This document shows positions 39,006 through 48,948 of a stretch of DNA of 64,000 nucleotides, in pieces (position 1 is the first letter of the stretch; each line of letters starts with the position of its first letter). The notes beneath the pieces are model-generated. The model was not told the origin of the DNA. It worked only from the letters and a program-made list of their open reading frames with translations, and ran no database searches. Position numbers and translations under genes: made by a program. Origin of the DNA: Bacteroidota bacterium (GTDB taxonomy: Bacteria; Bacteroidota; Bacteroidia; Flavobacteriales; Flavobacteriaceae); assembly GCA_023434025.1 (NCBI GenBank), contig JAEYTL010000056.1, forward strand, positions 109,294 through 173,293, read 5' to 3'.

Positions 39006-39040
39006 ATCTTAATGAATCTTAACCCCTTAATGGTTTAAAA

Positions 39041-40897
39041 ATGAAAAAGCTACTTATTTTTTTACTTCTATCAACTTCAGCATTTGCTCAGGTTAACCGG
39101 ATTGAACCACCCAACTGGTGGATCGGATTGAAAAATGAAAATATCCAATTGCTTGTACATCATCCGAATATCGGAAAAACAACTCCTAAAATATCCTATG
39201 AAGGGGTTTCAATTGTAAAAGTGCATCAAGCAAAAAGCCCGAATTATTTGTTTATCGATTTAAAAATTGATAAATCCGTAAAGCCCGGAACGTTCACCAT
39301 TACATTTGAACCGGGAAAAGGCAAAAAGATTACACAACAATACGAATTAAAAGCAAGAAGCAGACCTTCTGAAGATTTTACAGGCTTTAACAGTACCGAT
39401 GTCGTTTACCTTATTACTCCCGATCGTTTTGCCAATGGAAATGAAACCAATGATGTGGTGAAAACCATGCAGGAAACAACCTTAGACAGAAGCCATGATT
39501 ACAAACGTCACGGCGGCGATATTCAAGGGATTATCAACCATATCGATTACATCAGAGACTTAGGTTTTACAGCCGTCTGGCCTACTCCGGTTTTAACCAA
39601 TGATATGAAAGGAAGCTCCTACCACGGTTATGCGATGACCGATTTTTATCAGGTAGATCCCCGGTTCGGCACATTAGCGGATTACAAAAACCTGGCCGAA
39701 AAACTCCGTCAAAACAAGATGAAACTCATCATGGATCAGGTGGCCAACCATTGTGGAAGTGAACATTGGTGGATGAAAGACCTGCCTTTTGAAGACTGGG
39801 TAAATTATCAGGAACTTTTTGAAAAAGAAAAAAAATACATTACATCCAATCACCGGAGAACCAGCAACCAGGATTTGTATGCCTCTGAAAAAGACAAAAA
39901 AGAAATGGCCGACGGATGGTTTGTTTCTGCCATGCCTGATTTAAACCAACGCAATCCGCACATGGGAAGATACATCATTCAAAATAGTATCTGGTGGATA
40001 GAAACCCTCGGATTAGGTGGTATTCGTCAGGACACCTACCCTTATCCCGATAAAGAATTCATGAGCCAATGGGCCGGTGAAATCATGACTGAGTATCCTA
40101 ATTTCAGTATCGTTGGCGAAGAATGGAGCTATAATCCGCTTTTAGTGGGCTATTGGCAAAGAGGAGCCAAAAACAAAGACGGTTACCAGTCTAATTTACG
40201 CTCCCCGATGGATTTCCCGATGCAGCTGGCCATTGTAAAAGGGATCAAAGAAAACGAAACCTGGGATACCGGATTAGTAAAGATTTATGAAGGATTAGCC
40301 AATGATTTTTACTATACTACCCCGGAAGATGTAATGATCTTTCCGGACAATCACGATATGGATCGTATTTTTACCCAGCTGGATGAAAATATAGAAAATA
40401 CCCGAATGGCTTTGGCTACCTATCTGGTTCTCCCCCGGATCCCTCAACTGTATTACGGTACGGAAATTTTAATGCAGAATACCGCCAAACCAAATGATCA
40501 CGGTTTAATCAGAACCGATTTTCCCGGCGGCTGGAAAGGTGATAAAGTGAATGCCTTTACCGGAGAAGGTCTTTCTGCCGATCAAAAAGAGATGCAAAGC
40601 TACCTGACCAAAATATTGAATTACCGGAAAAACAGTAAAGCCATTCACAATGGAAAGACCATTCATTTTGCTCCCCATAATGGAATTTACACCTTATTCC
40701 GCATGATGAATGATGAAATAGTTGTTCTTATTTTAAACAAAAATGAATCCGCAAAAATTGATCTTTCAACGTATAAAGAATTAGGTATTGAAGGCAAAAA
40801 AATGAAAAACATCATTACCGGAGAAGAATTTATGTGGGATAAAGAATTAACTTTAAACAAAAAAGGAGCGTATCTTTTTACAACAAAACTGAATTAA
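39041..40897 (+). CDS. GH13 neopullulanase/cyclomaltodextrinase (periplasmic)
   Basis: 618 residues. Signal peptide ends AFAQ. Cyclomaltodextrinase N-terminal domain (about 20-105, RIEPPNWWIGLKNENIQLLV), GH13 barrel, C-terminal beta-domain. Catalytic residues: Asp331 (GIRQDTYPYP), Glu360 (IVGEEWSY) and Asp439 (PDNHDMDR). This is the SusA-type enzyme that shortens imported maltodextrins and cyclodextrins in the periplasm. Four bases separate it from the GH31 gene. Confidence 0.93.
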   Translation: MKKLLIFLLLSTSAFAQVNRIEPPNWWIGLKNENIQLLVHHPNIGKTTPKISYEGVSIVKVHQAKSPNYLFIDLKIDKSVKPGTFTITFEPGKGKKITQQYELKARSRPSEDFTGFNSTDVVYLITPDRFANGNETNDVVKTMQETTLDRSHDYKRHGGDIQGIINHIDYIRDLGFTAVWPTPVLTNDMKGSSYHGYAMTDFYQVDPRFGTLADYKNLAEKLRQNKMKLIMDQVANHCGSEHWWMKDLPFEDWVNYQELFEKEKKYITSNHRRTSNQDLYASEKDKKEMADGWFVSAMPDLNQRNPHMGRYIIQNSIWWIETLGLGGIRQDTYPYPDKEFMSQWAGEIMTEYPNFSIVGEEWSYNPLLVGYWQRGAKNKDGYQSNLRSPMDFPMQLAIVKGIKENETWDTGLVKIYEGLANDFYYTTPEDVMIFPDNHDMDRIFTQLDENIENTRMALATYLVLPRIPQLYYGTEILMQNTAKPNDHGLIRTDFPGGWKGDKVNAFTGEGLSADQKEMQSYLTKILNYRKNSKAIHNGKTIHFAPHNGIYTLFRMMNDEIVVLILNKNESAKIDLSTYKELGIEGKKMKNIITGEEFMWDKELTLNKKGAYLFTTKLN

Positions 40898-40900
40898 CGA

Positions 40901-43297
40901 ATGAAAAAGCTTCTTCTTTTACTATTTCTATCCTCTTTCGGGTTTGCCCAAAATGCCAATCGGAAATACCTTTCACACGAATGGAATAGAAATGTGCTGG
41001 AAATAACCACATCAGACGGAATGTATTTTATTCAGTCATATAATGACAAAATAGTTGAAACGACATTTGTTCCCAAAGGAGAAAATTTCAATCCCGGTTC
41101 ACATGCCGTTGTTTTAAGACCAAACCGCCATCGGTTTGAGTTTAAAGAATCATCCGGTCATTTAGAAATTAAAAGTCCTAACCTCGAAGTTCATATCCTT
41201 AAATCACCTTTTAAAATTACGTATTATAACAAAGGGACTTTATTACTGTCCGAAAAAGCAGGCTACTTTAAACGCAAACACGAACCCCTGGAAAAGGTAA
41301 AAGGAAACATTGTTTATGATTCTACGGAAGTAATTCAATTCAACCTCAACGCCACGGAAAAACTATACGGTGGCGGGGCAAGGGTTTTGGGCATGAACCG
41401 ACGGGGCAACCGGTTAGCTCTATATAACAGAGCTGATTACGGCTATGAAACCCGTTCGGAACTGATGAACTTTACATTACCTATTGTGATTTCTTCGCAG
41501 CAATATATGATCCATTTTGACAATGCTCCCATCGGTTACCTGGATTTAGACAGTAAAAAAGAAAACATCTTAGAGTACGAAACCATTTCCGGCAGAAAAA
41601 CCTATCAGGTAATCGCAGGTGATTCATGGGAAGACATGATTCACAACTACACCGAGCTAACCGGAAAGCAACCCCTGCCACCCCGTTGGGCATTGGGTAA
41701 TTTCTCTTCCCGCTTTGGGTATCATTCCGAAGCCGAAGCCCGCAGAACCATTCAAAAATTTCAAGACGACAACATTCCGGTTGACGCCATTATTTTAGAC
41801 CTCTATTGGTTTGGTAAAGAAGTACAAGGCACCATGGGAAATCTTGAAATTTACCGGGACAGCTTTCCTACTTTTGAAAAGATGGTGAACGATTTCAATA
41901 AAATGGGTATCAAAACTATTCCGATAACTGAACCGTTTATATTGACTACTTCCAAAAAATGGCAGGAAACAGTAGATAAAAAAGTCCTCGCAACTGATGA
42001 CAATGGAAACCCTTTCACCTATGATTTTTATTTTGGTAACACCGGAATCATTGATATTTTTAAACCGGACGGCAAAAAATGGTTTTGGAACATCTACAAC
42101 AAACTGGCTACCAAAGGAATTAGCGGCGTTTGGGGTGATTTGGGCGAGCCCGAAGTCTTTCCGGCCGCTGCCAGAACATCTGGCGGAACAGCCGACGAAG
42201 TGCATAACATTTACGGGCACAACTGGGCAAAATTAGTTTTTGAGGGTTATCAGCAGGATTTCCCAACACAAAGACCTTTTATCCTGATGCGTTCCGGCTA
42301 TTCTGGTTCGCAACGATATGGTATGATTCCATGGAGTGGCGACGTGAACCGAACCTGGGGCGGATTATCCGGTCAGGTGGAAATTTCACTGCAAATGGGC
42401 ATGCAGGGATTAGCTTATATGCATTCCGACTTAGGCGGATTTGCCGGAGCCAATCTGGACGACGAATTATATGTTCGCTGGTTGCAATACGGCGTGTTCA
42501 ATCCGATATTTCGACCACATGCACAATCAGATGTAGCTTCGGAACCGATTTTCAGAAGCGATTGGGCTAAAAAACTAGCTAAACAAGCCATTGAATTGCG
42601 TTATCAAATGCTCCCTTATAATTATAGTTTGGCTTATGAAAATTCGCAAAACGGAAAACCGTTGATGCGTCCGTTGTTTTTTGAAGAACCTGAAAATGAA
42701 GAACTTTTAACCAAATCCGATGGCTATTTGTGGGGGAAAGATTTTCTGGTCTATCCGGTCATAGAATCCAAACAGTTTACCAAAGAAGTTTATTTTCCTG
42801 AAAACGGCAATTGGGTTGACTTTTATTCGAAGCAAAAACATACCGGTGGTTCAACCGGAAAAATTAACATAGCTGAAACTCATATTCCAACATTTGTAAG
42901 AAGCGGTGTTTTGATTCCGATGACAACGTTAGTTAAGACTACAGAGAACTACCTGAACTCAAACCTGGATTTACAGTTGTACTTTGATGAGAAAGTAACA
43001 TCAAGTGAACGCCTGTTTTATTTTGACGAAGGAAATAATTCCGCCGAGAACAATCCGGAGCTGCTGACTTGTGAAACAGAATTTACCGCAATGGAACTTT
43101 TGATTTCAATGGAAAGCAATATGTTCCCTGCCAAAGGAAAAAACGGAACAATACATATTTTTTTGCTGCCCAAAAAACCAAAATCAGTCATGGCGGATGG
43201 CAAAAAAGTAAAATTTCAATATGATAAAAACACCAAAAAACTGACTTTTGGCTATGCGATGCAATCCAACAAATCCAACATAAAAATTAAATTATAA
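40901..43297 (+). CDS. GH31 alpha-glucosidase (periplasmic)
   Basis: 798 residues; signal peptide ends GFAQ. N-terminal galactose-mutarotase-like domain (about 25-245), TIM barrel (about 255-600) and C-terminal beta-domains. The nucleophile is Asp413 in GVWGDLGEPE and the acid/base is Asp481 in PWSGDVNRTW. It removes glucose from maltooligosaccharide ends and takes the place of the GH97 SusB of Bacteroides. Its stop overlaps the next ATG by one base. Confidence 0.93.
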   Translation: MKKLLLLLFLSSFGFAQNANRKYLSHEWNRNVLEITTSDGMYFIQSYNDKIVETTFVPKGENFNPGSHAVVLRPNRHRFEFKESSGHLEIKSPNLEVHILKSPFKITYYNKGTLLLSEKAGYFKRKHEPLEKVKGNIVYDSTEVIQFNLNATEKLYGGGARVLGMNRRGNRLALYNRADYGYETRSELMNFTLPIVISSQQYMIHFDNAPIGYLDLDSKKENILEYETISGRKTYQVIAGDSWEDMIHNYTELTGKQPLPPRWALGNFSSRFGYHSEAEARRTIQKFQDDNIPVDAIILDLYWFGKEVQGTMGNLEIYRDSFPTFEKMVNDFNKMGIKTIPITEPFILTTSKKWQETVDKKVLATDDNGNPFTYDFYFGNTGIIDIFKPDGKKWFWNIYNKLATKGISGVWGDLGEPEVFPAAARTSGGTADEVHNIYGHNWAKLVFEGYQQDFPTQRPFILMRSGYSGSQRYGMIPWSGDVNRTWGGLSGQVEISLQMGMQGLAYMHSDLGGFAGANLDDELYVRWLQYGVFNPIFRPHAQSDVASEPIFRSDWAKKLAKQAIELRYQMLPYNYSLAYENSQNGKPLMRPLFFEEPENEELLTKSDGYLWGKDFLVYPVIESKQFTKEVYFPENGNWVDFYSKQKHTGGSTGKINIAETHIPTFVRSGVLIPMTTLVKTTENYLNSNLDLQLYFDEKVTSSERLFYFDEGNNSAENNPELLTCETEFTAMELLISMESNMFPAKGKNGTIHIFLLPKKPKSVMADGKKVKFQYDKNTKKLTFGYAMQSNKSNIKIKL

Positions 43298-44946
43298 TGA
43301 AGAAAATAATTTTCACCTTACTCCTCATCACTATGTTTTCAGGATGTTCCCCAAAAAAAGAAACCGTTCAAACAGAAACCCCATTTGTGTGGGAAGGTGC
43401 TAACCTGTACTTTCTTTTAATTGACCGGTTTAACAACGGCAATCCGGATAATGACAAAATCATACCAAGAGATAAAGAAACAGGTGTGCTTCGCAATTTT
43501 ATGGGTGGTGACATCAAAGGAATTACGCAAAAAATTGAGGAAGGTTATTTTACCGACCTGGGCATCAATGCCATCTGGATGACACCTGTTGTTGAACAAA
43601 TTCACGGATCGGTGGATGAAGGCACCGGGAATTCGTATGGTTTTCACGGTTACTGGACCAAAGACTGGACGAATATCGACCCAAGTTACGGTACACGGGA
43701 AGATTTAAAAGAATTGGTAGAAAAAGCACATGCCAGAGGCATCCGTATCGTACTGGATGCCGTAATCAATCACACCGGACCCGTGACCGAATCAGATCCG
43801 GTCTGGCCGGAAAGCTGGGTGCGAACCGGACCAAAGTGTACCTATGACACCTATCAAAATTACATTGATTGTACCTTGGTAGAAAACCTGCCGGATATTA
43901 AAACGGAAAGCAATGACGACGTGGAATTGCCTCCGGCTTTGGTGGAAAAATGGAAAAAAGAAGGCCGCTATGAGCAGGAAATAGCCGAACTGGATGCATT
44001 TTTTAAACGAACCGGTTATCCGAGAGCACCTAAATATTACATCATGAAATGGTTATCCGATTACATCACCGATTTTGGTATTGACGGATACCGTGTAGAT
44101 ACTGTAAAACATACCACCGAAGATGTCTGGGCTGACTTTTCAAAAGTTTGCAAAGATGCTTTTGCACAATATAAAAAAGACAATCCGGACAACGTATTGG
44201 ATGACAATGAGTTTTTCCTGGTGGGTGAAGTATATGGCTACGGCATCAGCGGCAAGCAGCTTTACAATTTTGGCGATAAAAAAGTAAACTATTTTGAACA
44301 CGGCTTTGTTTCCCTGATCAATTTTGATTTTAAAGGTGATGCTAACAAGCCGTATGAAGAAATTTTCAGCAATTATTCTGCCATCCTGAACTCCGATTTA
44401 AAAGGGCTGAGTGTGATGAACTACGTTACTTCGCACGATGATGGCTGGCCATTTGACAAAAAAAGAGAAAAAACCTTTGAGGCCGGAACAAAATTATTGT
44501 TGGCCCCCGGCATTTCTCAGGTATATTATGGTGATGAAACCGCCCGTTCATTAGAAATTGAAGGGACAGAAGGTGATGCTACCTTGCGTTCCTTTATGAA
44601 TTGGAACGATATACAGGCGAATGAAAACACAAAAAACGTATTGACGCACTTTCAAAAAATAGGCCGGTTTAGAAAAAATCATCCGGCAGTCGGTGCGGGA
44701 ATACACCGTGAAATTTCAAAAGCACCGTTTTATACCTTTAGCAGAACATTTACCAAGGGCGATTTTACGGATAAAGTGGTGGTTGGTTTGGAATTACCTT
44801 TCGGGAAAAAAGAAATCAATGTTTCTTCTGTTTTTCAAGACGGGACTGAAGTTCACGATGCTTTTTCCGGAATTTCAACTACGGTGAAAGATGGAAAAGT
44901 GATGATTGATAGTCAGATGGGGATTGTATTATTGGAAAGAAAGTAA
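43297..44946 (+). CDS. GH13 alpha-amylase lipoprotein
   Basis: 549 residues. Lipobox at FSGCSPKK (Cys17). GH13 barrel with LDAVINHTG (I), Asp268 in GYRVDTVKHT (II), Glu311 in FLVGEVYGYG (III) and Asp381 in VTSHDD (IV), then a short C-terminal beta-domain. As an outer membrane lipoprotein it could be the SusG-like surface amylase, together with the T9SS-exported amylase of the minus arm. Last gene of the plus operon, closed by a strong terminator. Confidence 0.92.
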   Translation: MKKIIFTLLLITMFSGCSPKKETVQTETPFVWEGANLYFLLIDRFNNGNPDNDKIIPRDKETGVLRNFMGGDIKGITQKIEEGYFTDLGINAIWMTPVVEQIHGSVDEGTGNSYGFHGYWTKDWTNIDPSYGTREDLKELVEKAHARGIRIVLDAVINHTGPVTESDPVWPESWVRTGPKCTYDTYQNYIDCTLVENLPDIKTESNDDVELPPALVEKWKKEGRYEQEIAELDAFFKRTGYPRAPKYYIMKWLSDYITDFGIDGYRVDTVKHTTEDVWADFSKVCKDAFAQYKKDNPDNVLDDNEFFLVGEVYGYGISGKQLYNFGDKKVNYFEHGFVSLINFDFKGDANKPYEEIFSNYSAILNSDLKGLSVMNYVTSHDDGWPFDKKREKTFEAGTKLLLAPGISQVYYGDETARSLEIEGTEGDATLRSFMNWNDIQANENTKNVLTHFQKIGRFRKNHPAVGAGIHREISKAPFYTFSRTFTKGDFTDKVVVGLELPFGKKEINVSSVFQDGTEVHDAFSGISTTVKDGKVMIDSQMGIVLLERK

Positions 44947-44971
44947 ATTCAACAATACTTTTCGCCCCACC

Positions 44972-45011
44972 AAAAGCGTTTATAATCAAACAGATTGTAA
45001 ACGCTTTTTTT
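44972..45011 (+). terminator. terminator of the plus maltodextrin operon
   Basis: Stem of 16 bp (44972-44987 with 44993-45008, one G-U; core AAAGCGTTTA/TAAACGCTTT) and T-run, 25 bases after the GH13 stop. The preceding A-run makes it potentially bidirectional. Confidence 0.9.
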
Positions 45012-45050
45012 AAATCATTTTTTAGCGTTAAAGATTACTTGGTTTATTCC

Positions 45051-45058
45051 TATATTTG
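45051..45058 (+). promoter_or_regulatory. -7 box of the phosphoesterase/barrel gene
   Basis: TATATTTG, an exact TAnnTTTG match, 29 bases before ATG 45088. No convincing -33 TTG at the standard spacing. Confidence 0.5.
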
Positions 45059-45087
45059 AACACATCAATAAAAAACAACATTGTTTA

Positions 45088-48000
45088 ATGAAATTTTTCA
45101 GCATAAATTCTGTTTCAAAGCCATTTCTGCCACGAATTGCTCTTTTGTTTTTTATTGGATTACTAAGCGGCTGCACAACTTACAAAACCCAGATGGGAAG
45201 TCAGGCCACTTCGTTTTACAACAATCAGTCACTTGACACCACGACCATTGTTTATTCCGTTTTTTTAACCGGAAATGCCGCCAATGAATTAAATGACGGA
45301 GCCACTGCTGCCTTGTCGAATTTTAAAAAACGAATGGAGACGGCTTCTGCTAACAGCACTGTTCTTTTTTTAGGCGATAATGTTTTTCCGTTAAACGGAT
45401 TTAACCATAACAAAGCTAAAGCCGAAGAAAAAATCACCTCGCAATTAAATTTAACCGAACGGTTCAAAGGAAAAGTATTTTTCATTCCGGGCAAAAGCGA
45501 TTGGGGGAATTCAACTTCTTCGGTACTTGCACAGGAAAATTTCATTTCAAGATATAAAAAAAAGGAAAGCAGCATAACGCCTAAAAATGCGTGCGGAATC
45601 GAGTTTATATCCCTCAGCAATGACGTAGAGCTGGTAGCCATCGACTCGCAATGGTTTTTGGAAGACTGGAATGAACATCCTGAAATCAACAAAGGGTGCA
45701 GCATTAAAACCCGCGAACAGTTTTTTGATGAACTCGACAGCCATTTACTCGAAAATCAGGAAAAAACAATTCTGCTGGCCATGCATCACCCACTGTTAAG
45801 CAACGGAATATATGGCGGACAGTATTCGCTTAATGAACAACTTTTCCCGTTTGACAACAAAATCCCTCTTCCGGTTGCAGGAAGTTTTTATACTCTTTTC
45901 CGAAAAGCAAGCGGCTATAAAACGGACGATTTGCAACACGCTTCTTACCGAGAAATGGCAGACCGCATAAAAGCTACGGTACAAAAATACAACCATGTAG
46001 TAGTAGTTTCGGGACACGAAAAAAACTTACAGTATATCAGCAAAGACGGTATTCAACAAATTATAAGCGGTTCAGGTGCTCACTTTACTCCGGCCAGAGC
46101 CGTTAACCCAAAAGACTTCAGCTATGGCGGCTACGGTTATGCTGTGGTAGATGTTTATGCCAACGGAGCTTCAACCGTTTCGTTTTACACCACCTCGAAC
46201 CGAAAAGAGGTACTGCTTTTTAAACAAAAAATCAGGGAACCGGAATTAAATATAAAACACCAGAATTATCCTAAACAATTTGAACCGACGACAAAAAAAT
46301 CCATTTTCGGAAAACCGGTCAGCCGGAAAAGTGATGTCTATCAGTTTCTTTGGGGAAAACATTATAAAGGTTATTACAAACAGGAAATCGCATTAAGAAC
46401 AGCTTCATTGGATACGCTATACGGCGGTTTAAAACCCATCGGCTTAGACAATGAAGGAACAACAAATTCTCTTTTGTTAAAAGATAAAAACGGAAAAGAA
46501 TTTGTGATGTCTCCTTTAGAAAAAAATGCCTCATCCTTTTTTAAATCATTGGCTTACAAAAATGAAAAACTGAAAAATCAGGCAGAAAATGCTCTTTCCG
46601 AAGATTTTCTAAGGGACTATTTCACCACCATTCACCCGTTTACACCCTTGGTAATTCCTGTTTTATCTAAAGCAATAAGTATTAGTTCATCTCAACCAAA
46701 GCTGTACTATATTCCAAATCAAAACAGCTTAGGCAACTATAACGATAATTTTGGAGGCCATTTGTATTTTATTTCAGAAAAGGTGAACTCTTCACAAAAA
46801 AACCTTGCTGTTTTTGATAAACCATCGTCTATTATTGATACCGATGAAATGCTGCACCAGATCAGAACAGACAAAAACCATGTCGTGGATAAAGAAAACT
46901 ATATCCGGGCTCGTCTTTTTGATATGCTCATCGGCGATTGGGACCGGCAGGAAAAAAACTGGCGTTGGGGGGTACACCGGGAAAAAGAAAAAACCGTTTA
47001 CCGTCCGATTCCGTTGAACCGTGATCAGGCCTTTGCCAAATACGACGGGGCATTTTTATGGCTTTTAAAAAGTATTCCGGCTATGGGACAAATGCATTCT
47101 TACAGCTATAATCACAAAAACAGTAAAGAGTTCAACAAACAAGCCTATGCACTGGATCTGGCACTGTTATCTGATATTAATCAGAAAGCATGGGAAAAAC
47201 AGGCTAAGTATATTCAAGAACATTTAACGAATGATGTCATTAACAACGCTTTTTTACAGCTGCCCTATGAATTGCAGGATGAAACAACAACTAAACTGAA
47301 ACTGAATTTAAGAAACCGTCTGAAAAAATTAAACCAGACCGCACAGCACTATCAAAAACTGCTGGACAAAAAAACATTGGTCGTAGGAACGATGCAAAAC
47401 GATGTTTTTGTAATAAACCGCTTATCCGGCGGACGAACTTCCGTAGTGGTGTATAACGGAAAAAAAACACCGGAAAACATTGTTTTTGAAAAAACGTTTA
47501 CCAAAAAACAGACCAAGGAAATATGGCTTTTCGGATTGGAAGGGAAAGATGAGTTCAGTATGGAAGGTAAGGAATTCAGCAACATCAAAATCCGTCTGAT
47601 CGGTGGTTTAAATCAAGATTCATATGTGATTGAAAACGGAAAGAAAGTCAAAATACACGATTTTAAATCAAACAACATTTTACAGACAGATTCCAAAACA
47701 ACCGTTTTGCTTTCCAACGATTACGAGACAAATACTTATCAGTATAAAAAACCTGATTTTGATGAGTTTACCGGAGTGCCGTTGGTTGGTTTTAACCCCG
47801 ATGACGGCATTCGCTTAGGGCTTCGTTTCGATTTTACCAAAAAAGGGTACCTGGGCAATCCGTTTTCTCAAAAACATACGGCCGATGCCAATTATTATTT
47901 TGCTACCGGAGGATATGAATTCAACTATTCCGGTATTGTAAAAAGAGCTTTTTCAAATTTTGATATGGTGATTGACGCCCAGGCAACCAGTTCTAATTTT

Positions 48001-48795
48001 GTGCAGAACTTTTTTGGTTTTGGCAACACAACCTCCAACGACGCTGATGAATTTGACTATAACCGGGTCCGCATCGCTTCCTACAAGGTCAGCCCCGGAT
48101 TAGTCTGGCAAAAAACCAAAAGTTCCGGCTTTACCGGACGTGTAAATTTTGAGGCATATAAAGTGGAAGATACACCTGACCGGTTTATTTCAACCGGGAT
48201 TGTGGACAACCGGGTTTTTGAATACCAGAATTTTGCCGGGGTCGGATTAGCATATCAATTTAAAAATTATGACAATCCTTTTATCCCATCCCTAGGAATG
48301 GGCTTTCAGGTACTCGGAACATGGAATGTAAACCTCGGTGATTTCACCAGACAGGTTCCTTCGGGAGAAGCCGCCTTGAACCTTGTTTACCGGTTAACAC
48401 CTGACGCTCAATGGATTTTGGAAACCACCCTGAAAGGAAAATCGCTTTTTAGTACTGCTTATGAATTTTATCAGGCGGCCAGTTTGGGAGGTGATACTGA
48501 TTTAAGAGGGTTCAGAGACAATCGTTTTTCGGGAAAAACCGCGGCCTTTCAAGGAACAGATCTGCGTTATGCAATCGGCCAGATTAAAAATCCGTTTGCT
48601 CCGGTTAATTACGGTGCTTTTATCGGATTTGATTACGGAAGAGTCTGGTTTCCTTCAGAAAGTAATTCCAAGTGGCATCAATCAACCGGATTCGGATTAT
48701 GGTTAAACAGCAGCAATGTGATTTCATCTACTCTTTCCTATTTTCATTCAAGCGATGGTGGACGAATAGCTTTTGGGATGAAGTTTAATTTTTAA
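45088..48795 (+). CDS. lipoprotein with phosphoesterase, kinase-like and outer-membrane-barrel regions
   Basis: 1235 residues. Lipobox LLSGC at Cys29. Region 1 (about 50-375) is a calcineurin-like metallophosphoesterase: GDNVF at 96-100, MHHP at 232-235, SGHEKN at 308-313. Region 2 (about 430-790) has a kinase-like layout: a strand-rich SLLLKDKNGKEFVMSPLEK (461-479), then GDWDRQEKNW (616-625, like the DR..N catalytic loop of HipA/FAM20-type kinases) and PLNRDQAF with Asp646 (metal site). Region 3 (about 880-1235) is a BamA/surface-antigen-like beta-barrel ending in FGMKFNF. Phosphoesterase and barrel are firm; the kinase resemblance is my inference. Stands alone between two terminators/gaps. 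Confidence 0.8.
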   Translation: MKFFSINSVSKPFLPRIALLFFIGLLSGCTTYKTQMGSQATSFYNNQSLDTTTIVYSVFLTGNAANELNDGATAALSNFKKRMETASANSTVLFLGDNVFPLNGFNHNKAKAEEKITSQLNLTERFKGKVFFIPGKSDWGNSTSSVLAQENFISRYKKKESSITPKNACGIEFISLSNDVELVAIDSQWFLEDWNEHPEINKGCSIKTREQFFDELDSHLLENQEKTILLAMHHPLLSNGIYGGQYSLNEQLFPFDNKIPLPVAGSFYTLFRKASGYKTDDLQHASYREMADRIKATVQKYNHVVVVSGHEKNLQYISKDGIQQIISGSGAHFTPARAVNPKDFSYGGYGYAVVDVYANGASTVSFYTTSNRKEVLLFKQKIREPELNIKHQNYPKQFEPTTKKSIFGKPVSRKSDVYQFLWGKHYKGYYKQEIALRTASLDTLYGGLKPIGLDNEGTTNSLLLKDKNGKEFVMSPLEKNASSFFKSLAYKNEKLKNQAENALSEDFLRDYFTTIHPFTPLVIPVLSKAISISSSQPKLYYIPNQNSLGNYNDNFGGHLYFISEKVNSSQKNLAVFDKPSSIIDTDEMLHQIRTDKNHVVDKENYIRARLFDMLIGDWDRQEKNWRWGVHREKEKTVYRPIPLNRDQAFAKYDGAFLWLLKSIPAMGQMHSYSYNHKNSKEFNKQAYALDLALLSDINQKAWEKQAKYIQEHLTNDVINNAFLQLPYELQDETTTKLKLNLRNRLKKLNQTAQHYQKLLDKKTLVVGTMQNDVFVINRLSGGRTSVVVYNGKKTPENIVFEKTFTKKQTKEIWLFGLEGKDEFSMEGKEFSNIKIRLIGGLNQDSYVIENGKKVKIHDFKSNNILQTDSKTTVLLSNDYETNTYQYKKPDFDEFTGVPLVGFNPDDGIRLGLRFDFTKKGYLGNPFSQKHTADANYYFATGGYEFNYSGIVKRAFSNFDMVIDAQATSSNFVQNFFGFGNTTSNDADEFDYNRVRIASYKVSPGLVWQKTKSSGFTGRVNFEAYKVEDTPDRFISTGIVDNRVFEYQNFAGVGLAYQFKNYDNPFIPSLGMGFQVLGTWNVNLGDFTRQVPSGEAALNLVYRLTPDAQWILETTLKGKSLFSTAYEFYQAASLGGDTDLRGFRDNRFSGKTAAFQGTDLRYAIGQIKNPFAPVNYGAFIGFDYGRVWFPSESNSKWHQSTGFGLWLNSSNVISSTLSYFHSSDGGRIAFGMKFNF

Positions 48796-48819
48796 ATTAA
48801 CCACACAACTATTTTATTA

Positions 48820-48866
48820 GCCGCTGATTCGCTGATTCTTTAAAACAAATAAGTGAATCAGTCACT
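48820..48866. repeat. short imperfect inverted repeat downstream of the barrel gene
   Basis: GCTGATTCGCTGATTC in the left half faces GTGAATCAGTCAC in the right half (CTGATTC/GAATCAG as best stem). It lies 25 bases after the stop codon and has no T-run. It resembles the empty palindromic elements found between genes further right, in a different sequence. Confidence 0.45.
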
Positions 48867-48948
48867 AAAAATTAACCCAATCTTGGTACTTAAAAATAAC
48901 TTTTGTGGAATTCATTTTTCAACTTTGTAAAAATCTTTTTCCGTGAAA

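Larger units (their letters stand above)
38519..39039. repeat. inverted-repeat element carrying a GxxExxY gene
   Basis: Outer arms: TTTAAACCATTAAGG at 38519-38533 and its exact complement at 39025-39039 (15 bp), with further partial matches (TCATTAAG at 38543-38550 and CTTAATGA at 39008-39015). The GxxExxY gene is between them. The element begins 13 bases after the GH65 stop and ends one base before the GH13 ATG, so it exactly fills the gap in the operon. Confidence 0.8.
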
